A DNA stretch of 62,541 nucleotides, from the NCBI GenBank assembly GCA_025351005.1, contig JANXWS010000070.1:1-62541 (forward strand). The letters run 5' to 3'. Positions 46,259-56,825 of this stretch are shown one piece after another (the stretch's first letter is position 1; each line of letters opens with the position of its first letter). Source of the stretch: Pseudomonadota bacterium. GTDB lineage: Bacteria > Pseudomonadota > Gammaproteobacteria > Steroidobacterales > Steroidobacteraceae. The notes under the pieces were generated by a model, which was not told the origin of the DNA, searched no databases, and saw only the letters and a list, made by a program, of their open reading frames with translations. A program made the position numbers and the translations under genes.

Positions 46259-48742
46259 ATGTCTGACGTCACGGTTTCCCAGTTCGCGGACGCTCTCAAG
46301 GTCCCGGTCGACAAGCTGATGAAGCAGCTCGACGAGGCCGGCATCCGCGTCTCCGGTGCCGACGACCGCATCAGCGACGAGGCGAAGAGCGAGCTGCTCT
46401 CGCACCTGCGCCGCGCCCACGGACGCCCGAGCGAGGAGGTCGCGACGTCCGGCCCGCGCAAGATCACGCTCAAGCGCAAGACGCAGAGCGAGATCAAGGT
46501 CAGCGCCTCGCTGGGACGCGCTCGCACCGTCAGCGTCGAGGTGCGCACCAAGCGCACCTACATCAACCGCGGCGTGCTCGAGGAGCAGGCGCGCCATGCG
46601 CAGGAGGAGATCGACCGCCTGAAGGAGGTCGAGGACGCTGCGCGCCGTGCCGTCGAGGAAGAGCAGCGGCGCAAGGCGGACGAGGAGGCGCGCCGCACCG
46701 AGGACGAGAAGCGGCGCCGGTCCGAGGAGGACGCGCGCCGCGTCGCCGACGAGGACTTGCGTCGCCAGGCCGAACAGCGGGCGCGCGAGGAGGCCGACCG
46801 CTCGCGTAAAACGGCCGACAAGCCGGCCCGCATCGAGGTCGATGCCCGCGAGACCAAGAGCTACCACCGCCCGGAGCTGCACGTCTCGACGGACATGACG
46901 TCGCGCTACAAGAAGAAAAAGCCGCTGCGCGGCCGGCGCGGTGTCAGCGCGCCCGCCGACGGCCGGCATGCCTTCGAGATGCCGACGCAGCCGGTGAAAC
47001 GCGAGGTCTCGATCCCGGAGACGATCACGGTCGCCGAGCTCGCGCAGAAGATGGCTGTCAAGGGCAGCGAGCTGATCAAAACGCTGATGAACATGGGTGT
47101 CATGGCGACGATCAACCAGCCGCTCGACCAGGACACCGCGGTGCTGGTCGTCGAGGAGCTCGGCCACACCGCCAAGACCACGCGCGCCGACGCGCTCGAG
47201 GAAGGGCTGCAGACCGCCGCCGCCGGTAGCGAGGCCGCGCCGCGACCGCCCGTGGTCACGATCATGGGGCACGTCGACCACGGCAAGACGTCGCTGCTCG
47301 ACTTCATCCGCCGCGCCAAGGTGGCGGCTGGCGAGGCCGGTGGCATCACCCAGCACATCGGTGCCTATCACGTGACGACGCCGCGCGGCATCATCACGTT
47401 CATCGACACGCCGGGCCATGCGGCGTTCACCTCGATGCGCGCGCGCGGCGCGCAGGTCACCGACATCGTGGTGCTGGTCGTTGCCGCCGACGACGGCGTC
47501 ATGCCGCAGACCATCGAGGCGATCCAGCACGCGCGTGCCGCCGAGGTGCCGATCCTCGTTGCGCTCAACAAGATCGACAAGCCCGAGGCGGAACCGGACC
47601 GGGTCAAGGCCGAGCTGGTGCAGCAGGGCGTGATCCCGGAGGACTACGGCGGCGACACGATCTTCGTCCCCGTCTCGGCGCGCACCGGCGCCGGCGTCGA
47701 CCAGCTGCTCGAGGCGCTGCTGCTGCAGGCCGAGGTGCTGGAACTGACGGCGGTCGGCGACGGGCCGGCGGCCGGCGTCGTGCTCGAGTCGAGCATCGAG
47801 AAAGGCCGCGGCGCGGTCGCGACGGTGCTGGTCAAGAGCGGCACGCTCAAGTCCGGTGACCCGATCCTCGCCGGCCAGGAGTTCGGGCGGGTGCGGGCGA
47901 TGTTCGACGAGAACGGCGGCGCCGTCGAAAGCGCCGGTCCGTCGATCCCGGTGCAGGTGCTCGGCCTGTCGAACCCGCCGAACGCGGGTGACGAGTTCCT
48001 GGTGATCGAGAGCGAGCGCAAGGCGCGCGAGGTCGCGCTCTACCGGCAGGGAAAGTACCGCGACGTGAAGCTCGCGACCCGCACCACCAAGATCGAGGAC
48101 GTGTTCTCGCAGATGGAGGAGGGTCGCGTCCAGATCGTGCCGGTCGTCATCAAGGCCGACGTACAGGGCTCCGCCGAGGCGCTCAGGGAGTCGCTCACCA
48201 GGCTCTCGACCGGCGAGGTCGCGGTCAAGGTGGTCGGCTCCGGCGTCGGCGGCATCACCGAGTCCGACGTGATGCTCGCGGTTGCCTCCAAGGCACGCAT
48301 CGTCGCCTTCAACGTGCGCGCCGATGGCGCAGCCCGCGCGGCGCTCAAGGACAACGGCGTCGACATCCGCTACTACAGCATCATCTACGAGGCGATCGAC
48401 GACGTGCGCGACGCGCTGTCCGGCATGCTGGCGCCGGAGGTGCGCGACCAGATCGTCGGCCTCGCCCAGGTGCGCGAGGTGTTCCACTCGAGCAAGTTCG
48501 GCCAGGTCGCCGGCTGCCTGGTCGCCGAAGGCTACGTGCGGCGCAACAACCCGATCCGCGTGCTGCGCGACAATGTCGTGATCTTCGAAGGGGCGCTCGA
48601 GTCGCTGCGCCGCTTCAAGGATGACGTCAATGAGGTCCGCGCCGGTACCGAGTGCGGCATCGCGGTCAAGGACTACAACGACGTCCGCGCCGGCGACCAG
48701 ATCGAGTGTTTCGAGCGCGTCGTCGTGACGCGTACGCTGTGA
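46259..48742 (+). CDS. infB: Translation initiation factor IF-2
   Basis: An 827-residue GTPase that brings initiator tRNA to the 30S subunit and drives subunit joining. The N-terminal IF2_N domain (1-50, [18 protein letters not shown]) is followed by a long charged Glu/Arg-rich linker (about 95-205), a second IF2_N module near 250-290, and the G domain with GHVDHGKT (337-344), DTPGHAAFT and NKID. Domains II-IV end in RTL. It lies 12 bases after nusA and one base before rbfA, so the genes are surely cotranscribed. Length is within the normal range. Confidence 0.98.
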   Translation: MSDVTVSQFADALKVPVDKLMKQLDEAGIRVSGADDRISDEAKSELLSHLRRAHGRPSEEVATSGPRKITLKRKTQSEIKVSASLGRARTVSVEVRTKRTYINRGVLEEQARHAQEEIDRLKEVEDAARRAVEEEQRRKADEEARRTEDEKRRRSEEDARRVADEDLRRQAEQRAREEADRSRKTADKPARIEVDARETKSYHRPELHVSTDMTSRYKKKKPLRGRRGVSAPADGRHAFEMPTQPVKREVSIPETITVAELAQKMAVKGSELIKTLMNMGVMATINQPLDQDTAVLVVEELGHTAKTTRADALEEGLQTAAAGSEAAPRPPVVTIMGHVDHGKTSLLDFIRRAKVAAGEAGGITQHIGAYHVTTPRGIITFIDTPGHAAFTSMRARGAQVTDIVVLVVAADDGVMPQTIEAIQHARAAEVPILVALNKIDKPEAEPDRVKAELVQQGVIPEDYGGDTIFVPVSARTGAGVDQLLEALLLQAEVLELTAVGDGPAAGVVLESSIEKGRGAVATVLVKSGTLKSGDPILAGQEFGRVRAMFDENGGAVESAGPSIPVQVLGLSNPPNAGDEFLVIESERKAREVALYRQGKYRDVKLATRTTKIEDVFSQMEEGRVQIVPVVIKADVQGSAEALRESLTRLSTGEVAVKVVGSGVGGITESDVMLAVASKARIVAFNVRADGAARAALKDNGVDIRYYSIIYEAIDDVRDALSGMLAPEVRDQIVGLAQVREVFHSSKFGQVAGCLVAEGYVRRNNPIRVLRDNVVIFEGALESLRRFKDDVNEVRAGTECGIAVKDYNDVRAGDQIECFERVVVTRTL

Positions 48743-48743
48743 C

Positions 48744-49157
48744 GTGGCGCGGGACTTTCAGCGCAGCCGGCGCGTCGAGGAGCAGATCCAGCGGCTGCTG
48801 GCCGAGCTCGTGCGCCGCGAGGTCAAGGACCCGCGAGTAGGTTCCGTGACGATCACCGCGGTCGAGGTCAGCCGCGATCTCAGCCACGCGAAGGTGTATT
48901 TCCTGCCGTTCGACGCCCGGCGTTCGGTCGCCGAGGTCGGCGCCGCGCTCGCCTCGGCTGCGGGCTTCCTGCGCGTGCACCTGAAGAAGCAACTGCAGAT
49001 GCGGCACGTGCCGGAACTTCACTTTGTGGCCGACGAGACGATCGACCGGGCGGCGCGCCTGTCGGCGCTGATCAATGAAGCCGTCGCCGGAGACGCCGCG
49101 CGAGCGCCCGCCGCGGCCGCGATGAACGACGGCGGCGAGGACGAGCCCGCGCCATGA
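48744..49157 (+). CDS. rbfA: Ribosome-binding factor A
   Basis: A 137-residue KH-fold protein for late 30S maturation and cold adaptation. RbfA signatures are [24 protein letters not shown] (here [18 protein letters not shown]), [20 protein letters not shown] and [19 protein letters not shown]. It starts at GTG, one base after the infB stop. The C-terminal 25 residues are an Ala/Glu-rich tail. It overlaps truB by four bases (ATGA), indicating translational coupling. Confidence 0.97.
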   Translation: MARDFQRSRRVEEQIQRLLAELVRREVKDPRVGSVTITAVEVSRDLSHAKVYFLPFDARRSVAEVGAALASAAGFLRVHLKKQLQMRHVPELHFVADETIDRAARLSALINEAVAGDAARAPAAAAMNDGGEDEPAP

Positions 49158-50089
49158 CCGTCGCTGCCGCCCGCCCGCGGCCCGCGTGGCGCCGGGTGGA
49201 CGGCATCCTGCTGCTCGACAAGCCGGTCGGACTGAGCTCCAACCAGGCCCTGCAGCGCGCCCGCCGGCTGTACCGCGCCGCCAAGGGTGGCCACACCGGC
49301 AGCCTCGACCCACTGGCGAGCGGCGTGCTGCCGCTGTGCTTCGGCGAGGCGACCAAGGTCGCGGCCGGGATGCTGGACGCCGACAAGAGCTATCGGGCGA
49401 CGCTGGCGCTCGGCGCGCGTACCGCGAGCGGCGACCGCGACGGCGAGGTCGTCGAGCGCCGGCAGGTGCCGCCGCTCGAGGCCGGCGCGGTCGAGCGCGT
49501 GCTCGACCGATTCCACGGCGAGCAGACGCAGGTGCCGCCGATGCATTCGGCGCTGAAGCATGGCGGCGAGGCCCTGTACAGGCTTGCGCGGCGCGGCGTA
49601 GTCGTCGAGCGCGCGCCGCGGCCGATCCGGATCTGGTCGATCGAGCTCGTGGATCTCGGGGCGGACTGGTTGACGTTCGATGTCCGCTGCTCGAAGGGTA
49701 CCTACGTACGCACGCTCGGCGAGGACATCGCGATCGCGCTCGGCACCGTCGGCCATCTCTCCGCACTGCGGCGCACGGCAGTCGGCGGCGCGCTCGCCGG
49801 ACATCCCGCCCACACGTTCGAAGCGCTCGCGGCGCGGTCGGGCGACGAGCCGGCGCTCGATGCGCTGCTGCTGCCGGTCGACGCTGCGCTCGCCGGCCTG
49901 CCGGCGCTGACGCTCGATGCGCCCGGCGTAGGGGCCTTGCTGCACGGGCGGCCGGTCGCGGCCGCGGTCGCGGCGGGCGCCGCCGTGCGCCTGTACGCGG
50001 CCGATGGCCGCTTCCTCGGGCTCGGCGAGGGCGATGCGAGCGGCGAGCACGTGCGCCCGACGCGCCTGCTGCGCAGCGACGGGAATTAG
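49154..50089 (+). CDS. truB: tRNA pseudouridine-55 synthase
   Basis: A 311-residue enzyme making pseudouridine at position 55 of the tRNA T-loop. The catalytic aspartate is D52 in [20 protein letters not shown]. The N-terminal [15 protein letters not shown] and [22 protein letters not shown] sequence (here [18 protein letters not shown]) are also diagnostic. The C-terminus is a PUA-like RNA-binding domain. The usual gammaproteobacterial followers rpsO and pnp are not next to it. Confidence 0.97.
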   Translation: MTVAAARPRPAWRRVDGILLLDKPVGLSSNQALQRARRLYRAAKGGHTGSLDPLASGVLPLCFGEATKVAAGMLDADKSYRATLALGARTASGDRDGEVVERRQVPPLEAGAVERVLDRFHGEQTQVPPMHSALKHGGEALYRLARRGVVVERAPRPIRIWSIELVDLGADWLTFDVRCSKGTYVRTLGEDIAIALGTVGHLSALRRTAVGGALAGHPAHTFEALAARSGDEPALDALLLPVDAALAGLPALTLDAPGVGALLHGRPVAAAVAAGAAVRLYAADGRFLGLGEGDASGEHVRPTRLLRSDGN

Positions 50090-50110
50090 GCGATTCGGAT
50101 CATGTCCTTA

Positions 50111-50131
50111 CGGCCCGCGCGGCGCGGGCCG
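50111..50131 (+). terminator. Hairpin after truB
   Basis: CGGCCCGCG (50111-50119) and CGCGGGCCG (50123-50131) form a 9-bp stem with a CGG loop 21 bases after the truB stop, followed by CTTTA. Likely 3' end of the nusA-infB operon, though the T-tract is poor. Confidence 0.55.
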
Positions 50132-50199
50132 CTTTACGAGTCCGGATCGAACCGCTACGCTTCGCCGCGCATTTTTTTCATTTAGAACAAGGCCCTGCG

Positions 50200-51561
50200 A
50201 TGCGCATTACGATCTTCGGCTCGGGCTACGTCGGGCTCGTGACCGGCGCCTGTCTCGCCGATGCCGGCAACCAGGTCGTCTGCGTGGACGTCGATCCGGC
50301 CAAGATCGCGCGCCTCAACGAGGGCGAGGTGCCGATTCACGAGCCGGGGCTCGACGAGGTCATCGAGCGAAACCGCCAGAAGGGCCGGCTGCGCTTCACG
50401 ACCGATGCCGCGGAGGGCGTGGCGCACGGCCTGTTCCAGATGATCGCCGTCGGCACCCCGCCCGACGAGGACGGCTCGGCCGACCTGCAGTACGTACTCA
50501 CGGTCGCCCGCACGATCGGCCTGCACATGAGCGACTACAAGGTGGTCGTGACGAAGTCGACGGTGCCGGTCGGCACCTCCGACAAGGTGCGTCTGGCGCT
50601 CGAGGACTCGCTCGCCACGCGTGGCGTCGCGCTGGAATTCGACTTCGTCTCGAATCCGGAATTCCTCAAGGAGGGCGCTGCGATCAGCGACTTCATGCGC
50701 CCGGACCGCGTCATCGTCGGCACCGACAATCCACGGGTCACCGAGCTGATGCGCGCGCTGTACGAGCCGTTCACGCGCAATCACGACCGCCTGATCGTCA
50801 TGGACATCCACTCGGCGGAGCTCACCAAGTACGCCGCAAACGCGATGCTGGCGACCAAGATATCGTTCATGAACGAGATCGCGAACCTGGCCGAGCGCGT
50901 CGGCGCCGACGTCGAGAAGGTGCGCATCGGCATTGGCTCCGATCCTCGCATCGGCTACAGCTTCATTTACCCGGGCGTCGGCTACGGCGGCTCGTGCTTC
51001 CCGAAGGACGTGCGGGCGCTCGAGCGCTCGGCGCGGGCGGTCGGCTATGAGTCGCAGGTGCTCGCGGCGGTCGAGGCCGTCAATGTCCGGCAGAAGCGCG
51101 TGCTGTTCGACAAGATCGTGGCGCACTTCGGCGGCGCGCTGGCGGGGCGCACGTTCGCGGTCTGGGGGCTGGCCTTCAAGCCGAACACGGACGACATGCG
51201 CGAGGCGCCGAGCCGCGTGCTGCTCGAGGCCCTGTGGGCCGCGGGCGCCGCGGTGCGCGCCTACGACCCGGTCGCGATGGAGGAGGCGCGCCGGATCTAC
51301 GGGCCGCACGCGGCGCTCGTGCTCTGCGAGAGCGCGGATGCGGCGATCCAGGGCGCCGACGCGCTCGCAATCGTCACCGAGTGGCGCGAGTTCCGCAGCC
51401 CGGATTTCGATGCGATGCGCGCGGCGCTGACGGCGCCGGTCGTCTTCGACGGCCGCAACCTCTACGATCCGCAGCTGATGAAGCGCTTCGGTTTCACGTA
51501 CTACGGCATCGGTCGCGGCGCGGCGCTGCCGGCTGCCCGCGCCGCTGCGCCGCCGAGGTAG
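50200..51561 (+). CDS. ugd: UDP-glucose 6-dehydrogenase
   Basis: A 453-residue cytoplasmic enzyme that oxidises UDP-glucose twice to UDP-glucuronate using NAD+. The Rossmann start is [16 protein letters not shown]. Substrate and catalytic residues are E154 and K157 in [10 protein letters not shown]220 region [10 protein letters not shown], and the nucleophile C266 in [10 protein letters not shown]. The C-terminal domain holds [17 protein letters not shown]. The ATG at 50200 fits the conserved N-terminus; the frame is open much further upstream as an antisense-like shadow of truB. Seven bases separate it from manC, so it heads a nucleotide-sugar cluster. Confidence 0.97.
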   Translation: MRITIFGSGYVGLVTGACLADAGNQVVCVDVDPAKIARLNEGEVPIHEPGLDEVIERNRQKGRLRFTTDAAEGVAHGLFQMIAVGTPPDEDGSADLQYVLTVARTIGLHMSDYKVVVTKSTVPVGTSDKVRLALEDSLATRGVALEFDFVSNPEFLKEGAAISDFMRPDRVIVGTDNPRVTELMRALYEPFTRNHDRLIVMDIHSAELTKYAANAMLATKISFMNEIANLAERVGADVEKVRIGIGSDPRIGYSFIYPGVGYGGSCFPKDVRALERSARAVGYESQVLAAVEAVNVRQKRVLFDKIVAHFGGALAGRTFAVWGLAFKPNTDDMREAPSRVLLEALWAAGAAVRAYDPVAMEEARRIYGPHAALVLCESADAAIQGADALAIVTEWREFRSPDFDAMRAALTAPVVFDGRNLYDPQLMKRFGFTYYGIGRGAALPAARAAAPPR

Positions 51562-51568
51562 GTCGCCG

Positions 51569-52993
51569 ATGCTCGTTCCCGTCATCCTCTCGGGCGGCGC
51601 CGGCACGCGCCTCTGGCCGCTGTCGCGCGAGCTCTGCCCGAAGCAGTTCCTGCCGCTGGTCGGCAGCGAGACGATGCTGCAGGAGACGGTGCGCCGGGTG
51701 GCCGGGCTCGGCGCCGGCCAACCGATCGTCGTCTGCAACGAGCAGCACCGGTTCACGGTTGCCGAGCAGCTGCGGCTGATCGACGCGCCAGCGCGCGCCA
51801 TCGTGCTCGAGCCCGTCGCCCGCAATACGGCGCCCGCGGTCGCAGTTGCGGCGCTCGCGGCGCTGCAGGGCGACGCGGCGGGCGCGGAGCCGTTGCTGCT
51901 GGTGCTGCCGGCCGATCACCTGCTGAAGGACGTCGGCGCCTTTCAGGCGGCGGTTCGCGCCGGCCTCGACGCGGCACGCGAGGGCAAGCTCGTGACGTTC
52001 GGCGTCGTGCCCACCAAGCCCGAGACCGGCTACGGCTACATCCGGCGGGCGGCGGGGACGGGGCCTGCGTACCGGATTGCCGAGTTCGTCGAAAAGCCGG
52101 ATGCGGCGCGCGCGGCGCGCTGCGTCGCCTCGCCCGACTACCTGTGGAACAGCGGCATGTTCCTGTTCGGCGCGCGCCGCTACCTGAAGGAACTCGCGCT
52201 GTTCGCGCCGACGATGGTCGCGGACTGCCAGGCGGCGCTCGCCGGCGCCAGCATCGACCTCGACTTCACGCGGCTTGCGGCGGCCGATTTTGCGCGCTGC
52301 CCGAGTGACTCGATCGACTACGCCGTGATGGAGAAGACCCGGGACGCGGTCGTCGTGCCGCTAGACGCCGGCTGGAGCGACGTGGGCTCGTGGGCCGCGC
52401 TGCACGACAACCTGCCGGCGGACGCCGACGGCAACGTGACGCACGGCGACGTCGTCGTCGAGGACACGGCGCGCTGCTACCTGTACTCGAGCCAGCGGCT
52501 GGTGGCGGCGGTCGGGCTGCGCGACCACGTCGTCGTCGAGACCAAGGACGCCGTGCTGGTGGTGCCGAAGGACCGGGTTCAGGACGTCAAGAATCTGGTC
52601 GCGCGGCTGCGGCGCCTCGGCCGCGGCGAGACGGCGCTGCATCGCGAAGTGGCCCGGCCGTGGGGCAGCTTCGACAGCGTCGACTCGGGCGAACGCTTTC
52701 AGGTCAAGCGCCTGACCGTCAAGCCGGGCGCGCAGCTGTCGCTGCAAATGCACCACCACCGTGCCGAGCACTGGATCGTCGTTTCCGGCACGGCGCGGGT
52801 TACGTGCGACGACCGTGTCTTCCTGCTGTCCGAGAACGAGTCGACCTTCATCCCGGTCGGCGCCAAACATCGCATCGAGAACCCGGGCAAGGTGCCGCTG
52901 CATGTCATCGAGGTGCAGTCGGGCTCGTATCTGGGCGAGGATGACATCGTCCGCTTCGAGGACAGCTACGGCCGGCAGGGCACCAGCACCTGA
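51569..52993 (+). CDS. manC: Mannose-1-phosphate guanylyltransferase / mannose-6-phosphate isomerase
   Basis: A bifunctional 474-residue enzyme (AlgA/CpsB/ManC type) producing GDP-mannose. The N-terminal nucleotidyltransferase (1-290) has LSGGAGTRLWPLSRELCPKQF-like sequence (GGAGTRLWPLSRE then PKQFLPLVG) and VEKPDAARA. The C-terminal cupin isomerase (about 350-474) has RPWGSFDSVDSGERFQVKRL, QMHHHRAEHWIVVSGTA and PVGAKHRIENPG. It follows ugd by seven bases and precedes manB, so the cluster makes UDP-glucuronate and GDP-mannose, precursors of capsule, alginate-like or other exopolysaccharide. Confidence 0.96.
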   Translation: MLVPVILSGGAGTRLWPLSRELCPKQFLPLVGSETMLQETVRRVAGLGAGQPIVVCNEQHRFTVAEQLRLIDAPARAIVLEPVARNTAPAVAVAALAALQGDAAGAEPLLLVLPADHLLKDVGAFQAAVRAGLDAAREGKLVTFGVVPTKPETGYGYIRRAAGTGPAYRIAEFVEKPDAARAARCVASPDYLWNSGMFLFGARRYLKELALFAPTMVADCQAALAGASIDLDFTRLAAADFARCPSDSIDYAVMEKTRDAVVVPLDAGWSDVGSWAALHDNLPADADGNVTHGDVVVEDTARCYLYSSQRLVAAVGLRDHVVVETKDAVLVVPKDRVQDVKNLVARLRRLGRGETALHREVARPWGSFDSVDSGERFQVKRLTVKPGAQLSLQMHHHRAEHWIVVSGTARVTCDDRVFLLSENESTFIPVGAKHRIENPGKVPLHVIEVQSGSYLGEDDIVRFEDSYGRQGTST

Positions 52994-53011
52994 GCGACCG
53001 CAGTAAGCGCT

Positions 53012-53033
53012 GCGGCCGGCTCGCGCCGGCCGC
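53012..53033 (+). repeat. Intercistronic hairpin manC-manB
   Basis: GCGGCCGGC, loop TCGC, GCCGGCCGC: a 9-bp perfect stem with a tetraloop in the 67-base gap between manC and manB. No T-tract. It may tune the manB level or stabilise the upstream mRNA. Confidence 0.5.
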
Positions 53034-53060
53034 GGCCCGACCGAGCAGAGGCCGTTTCGC

Positions 53061-54434
53061 ATGGACCCGATCACCGCCTTCAAAGCCTACGACCTTCGCG
53101 GCCGGATTCCGCACGAGCTGAACCCGGACATCGCCTATCGCGTCGCGCGTGGCTACGCCGAGTTCCTGAAGCCCAGGCGCGTCTGCGTCGGACGCGACAT
53201 AAGGTTGTCGAGCGCCGAGCTCGCCGCGAGCGTGAGCCGGGGCCTCGTCGACTCGGGCGTCGACGTGCAGGACATCGGCTTGTGCGGCACCGAAGGCGTC
53301 TATTTCGCGACCTCCGCGCTCGGGCTCGACGGCGGCATCATGGTCACGGCCAGCCACAACCCGCCGGACTACAACGGCCTGAAGTTCGTGCGCGAAGGCG
53401 CGCGGCCGATTTCGGGCGACACCGGGCTGCGCGACATTCGCCGGCTGGCCGAGGCCGGGGCGTTTGCAACGCCGCTGCGCGCCGGCCAGGTCACGCACGT
53501 CGACACCGGCCGGCGCTACATCGAGCACCTGCTGTCGTACGTCGACCACCGCACGCTGAAGCCGCTTACGATCGTCTGCAACGCGGGCAACGGCGGCGCC
53601 GGGCTGATCGTCGACCAGCTCGAGCCGCTGCTGCCGTTCCGCTTCGTCAAGCTATTGCACCGGCCGGACGGCACGTTTCCGAACGGCGTTCCCAACCCGA
53701 TGCTGGTGCAGAACCACGCGCCGGTCGCGGCCGCGGTCAGGCGCGAGCGCGCAGACTTAGGCATCGCCTGGGACGGCGACTACGACCGCTGCTTCTTCTT
53801 CGACGGTGGCGGCACCTTCATCGAGGGCTACTACGTCGTCGGGCTGCTCGCGTCGGTATTCCTTGGGCGCAACCCGGGCGCCCGCATCGTCCACGATCCG
53901 CGCCTCACCTGGAACACGCTCGACATCGTCGCGGCGCACGGTGGTACCGCAGTGCAGTGCAAGTCCGGGCACGCCTTCATCAAGGCGGCGATGCGCGAGG
54001 CCGACGCGGTCTACGGCGGCGAGATGAGCGCGCACCATTACTTCCGCGACTTCAGCTATTGCGACAGCGGCATGATCCCGTGGCTGGTGGTCGCCCAGGT
54101 GCTGTCGGACACGGGCCAGTCGCTGCAGGAACTCGTCGCGGAGCGAATGCGACTGTTCCCGGCGAGCGGCGAAATCAACCGCCGCGTCCCCGACGCGCCG
54201 GCGGCGATCGCGGCCGTGCAGGCGCGCTACCAGCCGCTCGCGCTGCGCGTCGACCAGACCGACGGGTTGTCGCTCGAGTTCGACCGCTGGCGGCTCAACC
54301 TGCGCTCGTCGAACACCGAGCCGCTGCTCCGCCTCAACGTCGAGAGCCGCGGCGACGCGGCTCTGATGGCAGCGAAGACCGAGGAGTTACTCGCGTTCCT
54401 CGGCACGATGGGCGCCGTCGCCGCGGACCACTGA
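53061..54434 (+). CDS. manB: Phosphomannomutase/phosphoglucomutase
   Basis: A 457-residue alpha-D-phosphohexomutase interconverting mannose-6-P and mannose-1-P, and probably the glucose pair too, as AlgC does. The phosphoserine is in MVTASHNPPDYNG (about residue 97), the metal site is DGDYDRCFFFD, the sugar loop is GGEMSAHHYF and the phosphate site is RSSNTEPLLRLN. AGAGG precedes the ATG. It supplies mannose-1-P to manC just upstream and glucose-1-P for the UDP-glucose used by ugd. The 3' end nearly meets uppP on the other strand (23-base gap). Confidence 0.95.
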   Translation: MDPITAFKAYDLRGRIPHELNPDIAYRVARGYAEFLKPRRVCVGRDIRLSSAELAASVSRGLVDSGVDVQDIGLCGTEGVYFATSALGLDGGIMVTASHNPPDYNGLKFVREGARPISGDTGLRDIRRLAEAGAFATPLRAGQVTHVDTGRRYIEHLLSYVDHRTLKPLTIVCNAGNGGAGLIVDQLEPLLPFRFVKLLHRPDGTFPNGVPNPMLVQNHAPVAAAVRRERADLGIAWDGDYDRCFFFDGGGTFIEGYYVVGLLASVFLGRNPGARIVHDPRLTWNTLDIVAAHGGTAVQCKSGHAFIKAAMREADAVYGGEMSAHHYFRDFSYCDSGMIPWLVVAQVLSDTGQSLQELVAERMRLFPASGEINRRVPDAPAAIAAVQARYQPLALRVDQTDGLSLEFDRWRLNLRSSNTEPLLRLNVESRGDAALMAAKTEELLAFLGTMGAVAADH

Positions 54435-54457
54435 CGGTCCCAAGCCGCCGGCCGCGG

Positions 54458-55252
54458 TCAGTAGGCGAGCAGCGCCAGGATTGCGAGGCCGGCGACTATC
54501 CGGTACCAAGCGAATGGCGCGAACCCGTGGCGGCTGACGAAGCCGACCAGGCCGCGAACGACCAGCAGCGCCGACAGGAACGCGACCGTGAAGCCGATCG
54601 CGATCAGCGGCCACGCGTCGAGCGATACCTCGTGCCGCGCCCGCCACAGGTCGAGTGCGGTCGCGCCGGCCATCGTCGGAATCGCGAGGAAGAACGAGAA
54701 CTCGGTGGCTGCCTCGCGCGTCACGCCGAGCAGCAGCGCACCGACGATCGTGGCGCCCGAGCGCGACGTGCCCGGAATCATCGCCAGGCACTGGCAGAAG
54801 CCGATTGCGAGGGCTTTCCAAGGGGGCATCGCCTCCGTGCTGTCGATCGTGGGCCGCGGCCGGAATCGCTCGGCGAGCAGGATCACGACGCCCCCGACGA
54901 TGAACGCCCATGCGACCACGTGCGATGAGAACAGCACGCGCTTGATGTAGTCGTGTGCGGCGAAGCCGATCACGACCGCGGGCATGAAGGCGAGCAGCAC
55001 GTTGACGGTAAAGCGCTGCGAGCTCGCCTCGCGGGTCAGCGTGACGGCGGTACGCCACAGCTTCGCACGGTAGAGCCAGCAGACCGCGAGGATCGCGCCC
55101 AGCTGGATCACGACGTCGAAGAGCGACGCGACCGGGCCCGTGAAGCCGAGGCGGTCGCCGATTACGATCAGGTGGCCGGTCGAGGAAATCGGGAGGAACT
55201 CGGTAATTCCCTCGACGAGGCCGAGCACCAGCGCGGTCAGCGTGTCAGTCAT
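54458..55252 (-). CDS. uppP: Undecaprenyl-diphosphatase UppP (BacA)
   Basis: An inner-membrane phosphatase of 264 residues that recycles the C55 lipid carrier used for peptidoglycan and surface polysaccharide; overexpression gives bacitracin resistance. The two signature regions are EGITEFLPISSTGHLIV near the N-terminus and PGTSRSGATIVGALLLG in the middle; about eight hydrophobic spans are visible. It lies 44 bases after the MFS gene on the same strand and could be the last gene of that transcript. Its closeness to ugd-manC-manB fits a shared role in polysaccharide export, though the strands differ. Confidence 0.95.
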   Translation of the reverse strand: MTDTLTALVLGLVEGITEFLPISSTGHLIVIGDRLGFTGPVASLFDVVIQLGAILAVCWLYRAKLWRTAVTLTREASSQRFTVNVLLAFMPAVVIGFAAHDYIKRVLFSSHVVAWAFIVGGVVILLAERFRPRPTIDSTEAMPPWKALAIGFCQCLAMIPGTSRSGATIVGALLLGVTREAATEFSFFLAIPTMAGATALDLWRARHEVSLDAWPLIAIGFTVAFLSALLVVRGLVGFVSRHGFAPFAWYRIVAGLAILALLAY

Positions 55253-55296
55253 GGTAGGCGATGTTGCTGCGCCTGGTCACGGCGCGGAGCGGCATC

Positions 55297-56631
55297 CTAC
55301 GGGGCGCGACGGGCCGGGGCAACCGCACGAGTCTCGACGATAAACGGTGTCAGCAGCACTGCGGCGATCGGCAGCACCGCGATCCAGGTAAGGGCGCGCA
55401 GCGCACCCGCGGTCGGATCGAGTTGCCGCGACGAGTAGGCGCCGACCAGGAACGGCCCGAACGCGGCGCCCAGACGGCCGACGTTGAACGCGAAGCCGGA
55501 CCCGAGACCGCGAATCTCCGGCGGGAACAGCTCCGGCAGGTAGTAGGCGAAGGCGCCGAACAGGCCGTAGATCGTCAGGCCGACGAGAAACGTGAGCCGC
55601 AGCGTGACCGGCGCCGGCCAGGCGGGCCCGAACGCGAGCAGCAGCGCGGCCGCGCCCGCCGAGTAGTAGATCGCGAACATGCCGCGGCGCCCGAAACGCG
55701 TCGCGAGCGGCACCGTCAACAGCGCGCCGACCAGGCCGCCGACGTTGAACCAGGTCGCGGCGGTCGCCTTCCACGACTCGGCCAGCGCGACGGCGGGTCC
55801 GCCGGAAAGGCCCCCGGCCGCGGCGGCGCGGCTGCCGAGACCTGCCGCGATCGTCGGCAGGAAAGCGTTGCAGCTCCACCAGGTGAAGAGGCCGAGCACC
55901 GCCATCGAGATCGCAGACAGTGTGGCGGGGCGGAGCGCGGGCCCGAACAGCTGCCGCAGCGACCCCCACAGGCCCGCCCTCCCGGCCGCCGGCGACGGCC
56001 GCGCTGCGTCGCTGCCGGAGGCGCGCAGCAGCAGCACCACGAGCGCCGGGAGAAGGCCGGTTGCCAGCACGTAGCGCCAGGACAGCGACGGCGCATCCGG
56101 CATCAGCCGGCCGGCCACCAGCCAGGTGACGAAGGTCGCGAGGAACAGGCCGAGCGGCGAGGCGGTCTGCAGGAAAGCGCCCGCGATCAGCCGGCGCGAC
56201 TCGGGTACGGTCTCCGCGATCAGCGTCGCGCCGGTCGCGAACTCGCCGCCGATTCCGAAGCTGGCGACGATCCGGCAGGCGATCAGCGCGCCTAGCGAAG
56301 GCGCGAACGCCGAGGCACCAGTGCCGAGCGCATACACGGTGATCGTCAGCATCAGTGCGCGCCGGCGCCCGATCCGGTCGGCGAGGTGACCGAACACTGC
56401 GCCGCCGATCGCCCAACCGACGAGCAGCAGGGCCGTCAGAATCCCGGTCCACTGCGCGGTCGCAGCGCGGGCGGCAGCCGAGCCGAGCGGCAGGCCGAGC
56501 AGCGTCGGGATGCAGTTCGGTGCGACGAAATTGAACAGCAGCGCGTCGAAGATATCGAAGCCCCATCCGAGCCAGGCGGCCGCGAGCAGGCGCCATTCGA
56601 GGCCGGTCAGCGCACGCCCGTTCAGCAGCAT
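55297..56631 (-). CDS. MFS transporter
   Basis: A 444-residue, 12-span major facilitator. It has AFGWGFDIFDALLFNFVAP-like helix 1 sequence (here GWGFDIFDALLFNF), GHLADRIGRRRALM between helices 2 and 3, and FGIGGEFATGATLIAE in helix 4, as in the aromatic-acid/sialate (AAHS/NanT-like) branch that imports organic acids with protons. Its ATG lies inside the upstream ybdD gene (10-base overlap), so it is translationally coupled to cstA-ybdD. This points to uptake of a substrate related to pyruvate or peptide use, but the substrate is not determinable. Confidence 0.88.
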   Translation of the reverse strand: MLLNGRALTGLEWRLLAAAWLGWGFDIFDALLFNFVAPNCIPTLLGLPLGSAAARAATAQWTGILTALLLVGWAIGGAVFGHLADRIGRRRALMLTITVYALGTGASAFAPSLGALIACRIVASFGIGGEFATGATLIAETVPESRRLIAGAFLQTASPLGLFLATFVTWLVAGRLMPDAPSLSWRYVLATGLLPALVVLLLRASGSDAARPSPAAGRAGLWGSLRQLFGPALRPATLSAISMAVLGLFTWWSCNAFLPTIAAGLGSRAAAAGGLSGGPAVALAESWKATAATWFNVGGLVGALLTVPLATRFGRRGMFAIYYSAGAAALLLAFGPAWPAPVTLRLTFLVGLTIYGLFGAFAYYLPELFPPEIRGLGSGFAFNVGRLGAAFGPFLVGAYSSRQLDPTAGALRALTWIAVLPIAAVLLTPFIVETRAVAPARRAP

Positions 56632-56825
56632 CGCCGCACGCCCTCCCAGCGCGCCGCGAGCTGCTCACGAAAGAACGCCGCTCGCGACAGCGGCGGCGCT
56701 TCCGGATGGTGCCGGCGTTGGTGAACGAGATACTGGTCGTACGCGTCGGTGCCGGCTGCGCCGCGCAGCACTTCGTGCAGTGCGCGCACCAGGCGTCGCG
56801 GCGCGGCTGCGGGGCGGTCAGGCAT
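56622..56825 (-). CDS. ybdD: YbdD/YjiX family small protein
   Basis: A 67-residue basic cytoplasmic protein of the YbdD/YjiX family (DUF466), almost always encoded directly after cstA or its paralogue btsT. Signature sequence: GTDAYDQYLVHQRRHHPEAP, then FFREQLAARWEG. It overlaps the 3' end of cstA by eight bases and the next MFS gene by ten. It is thought to assist the CstA-type pyruvate transporter; the mechanism is little known. Confidence 0.92.
   Translation of the reverse strand: MPDRPAAAPRRLVRALHEVLRGAAGTDAYDQYLVHQRRHHPEAPPLSRAAFFREQLAARWEGVRRCC

Noticed and set aside
44060..48487. A single open frame of more than 1400 codons on the minus strand
   Set aside because: It is antisense to rimP, nusA and infB, has the Arg/Leu/Val/Ala/Asp bias of a GC-rich shadow, and shows no domain.
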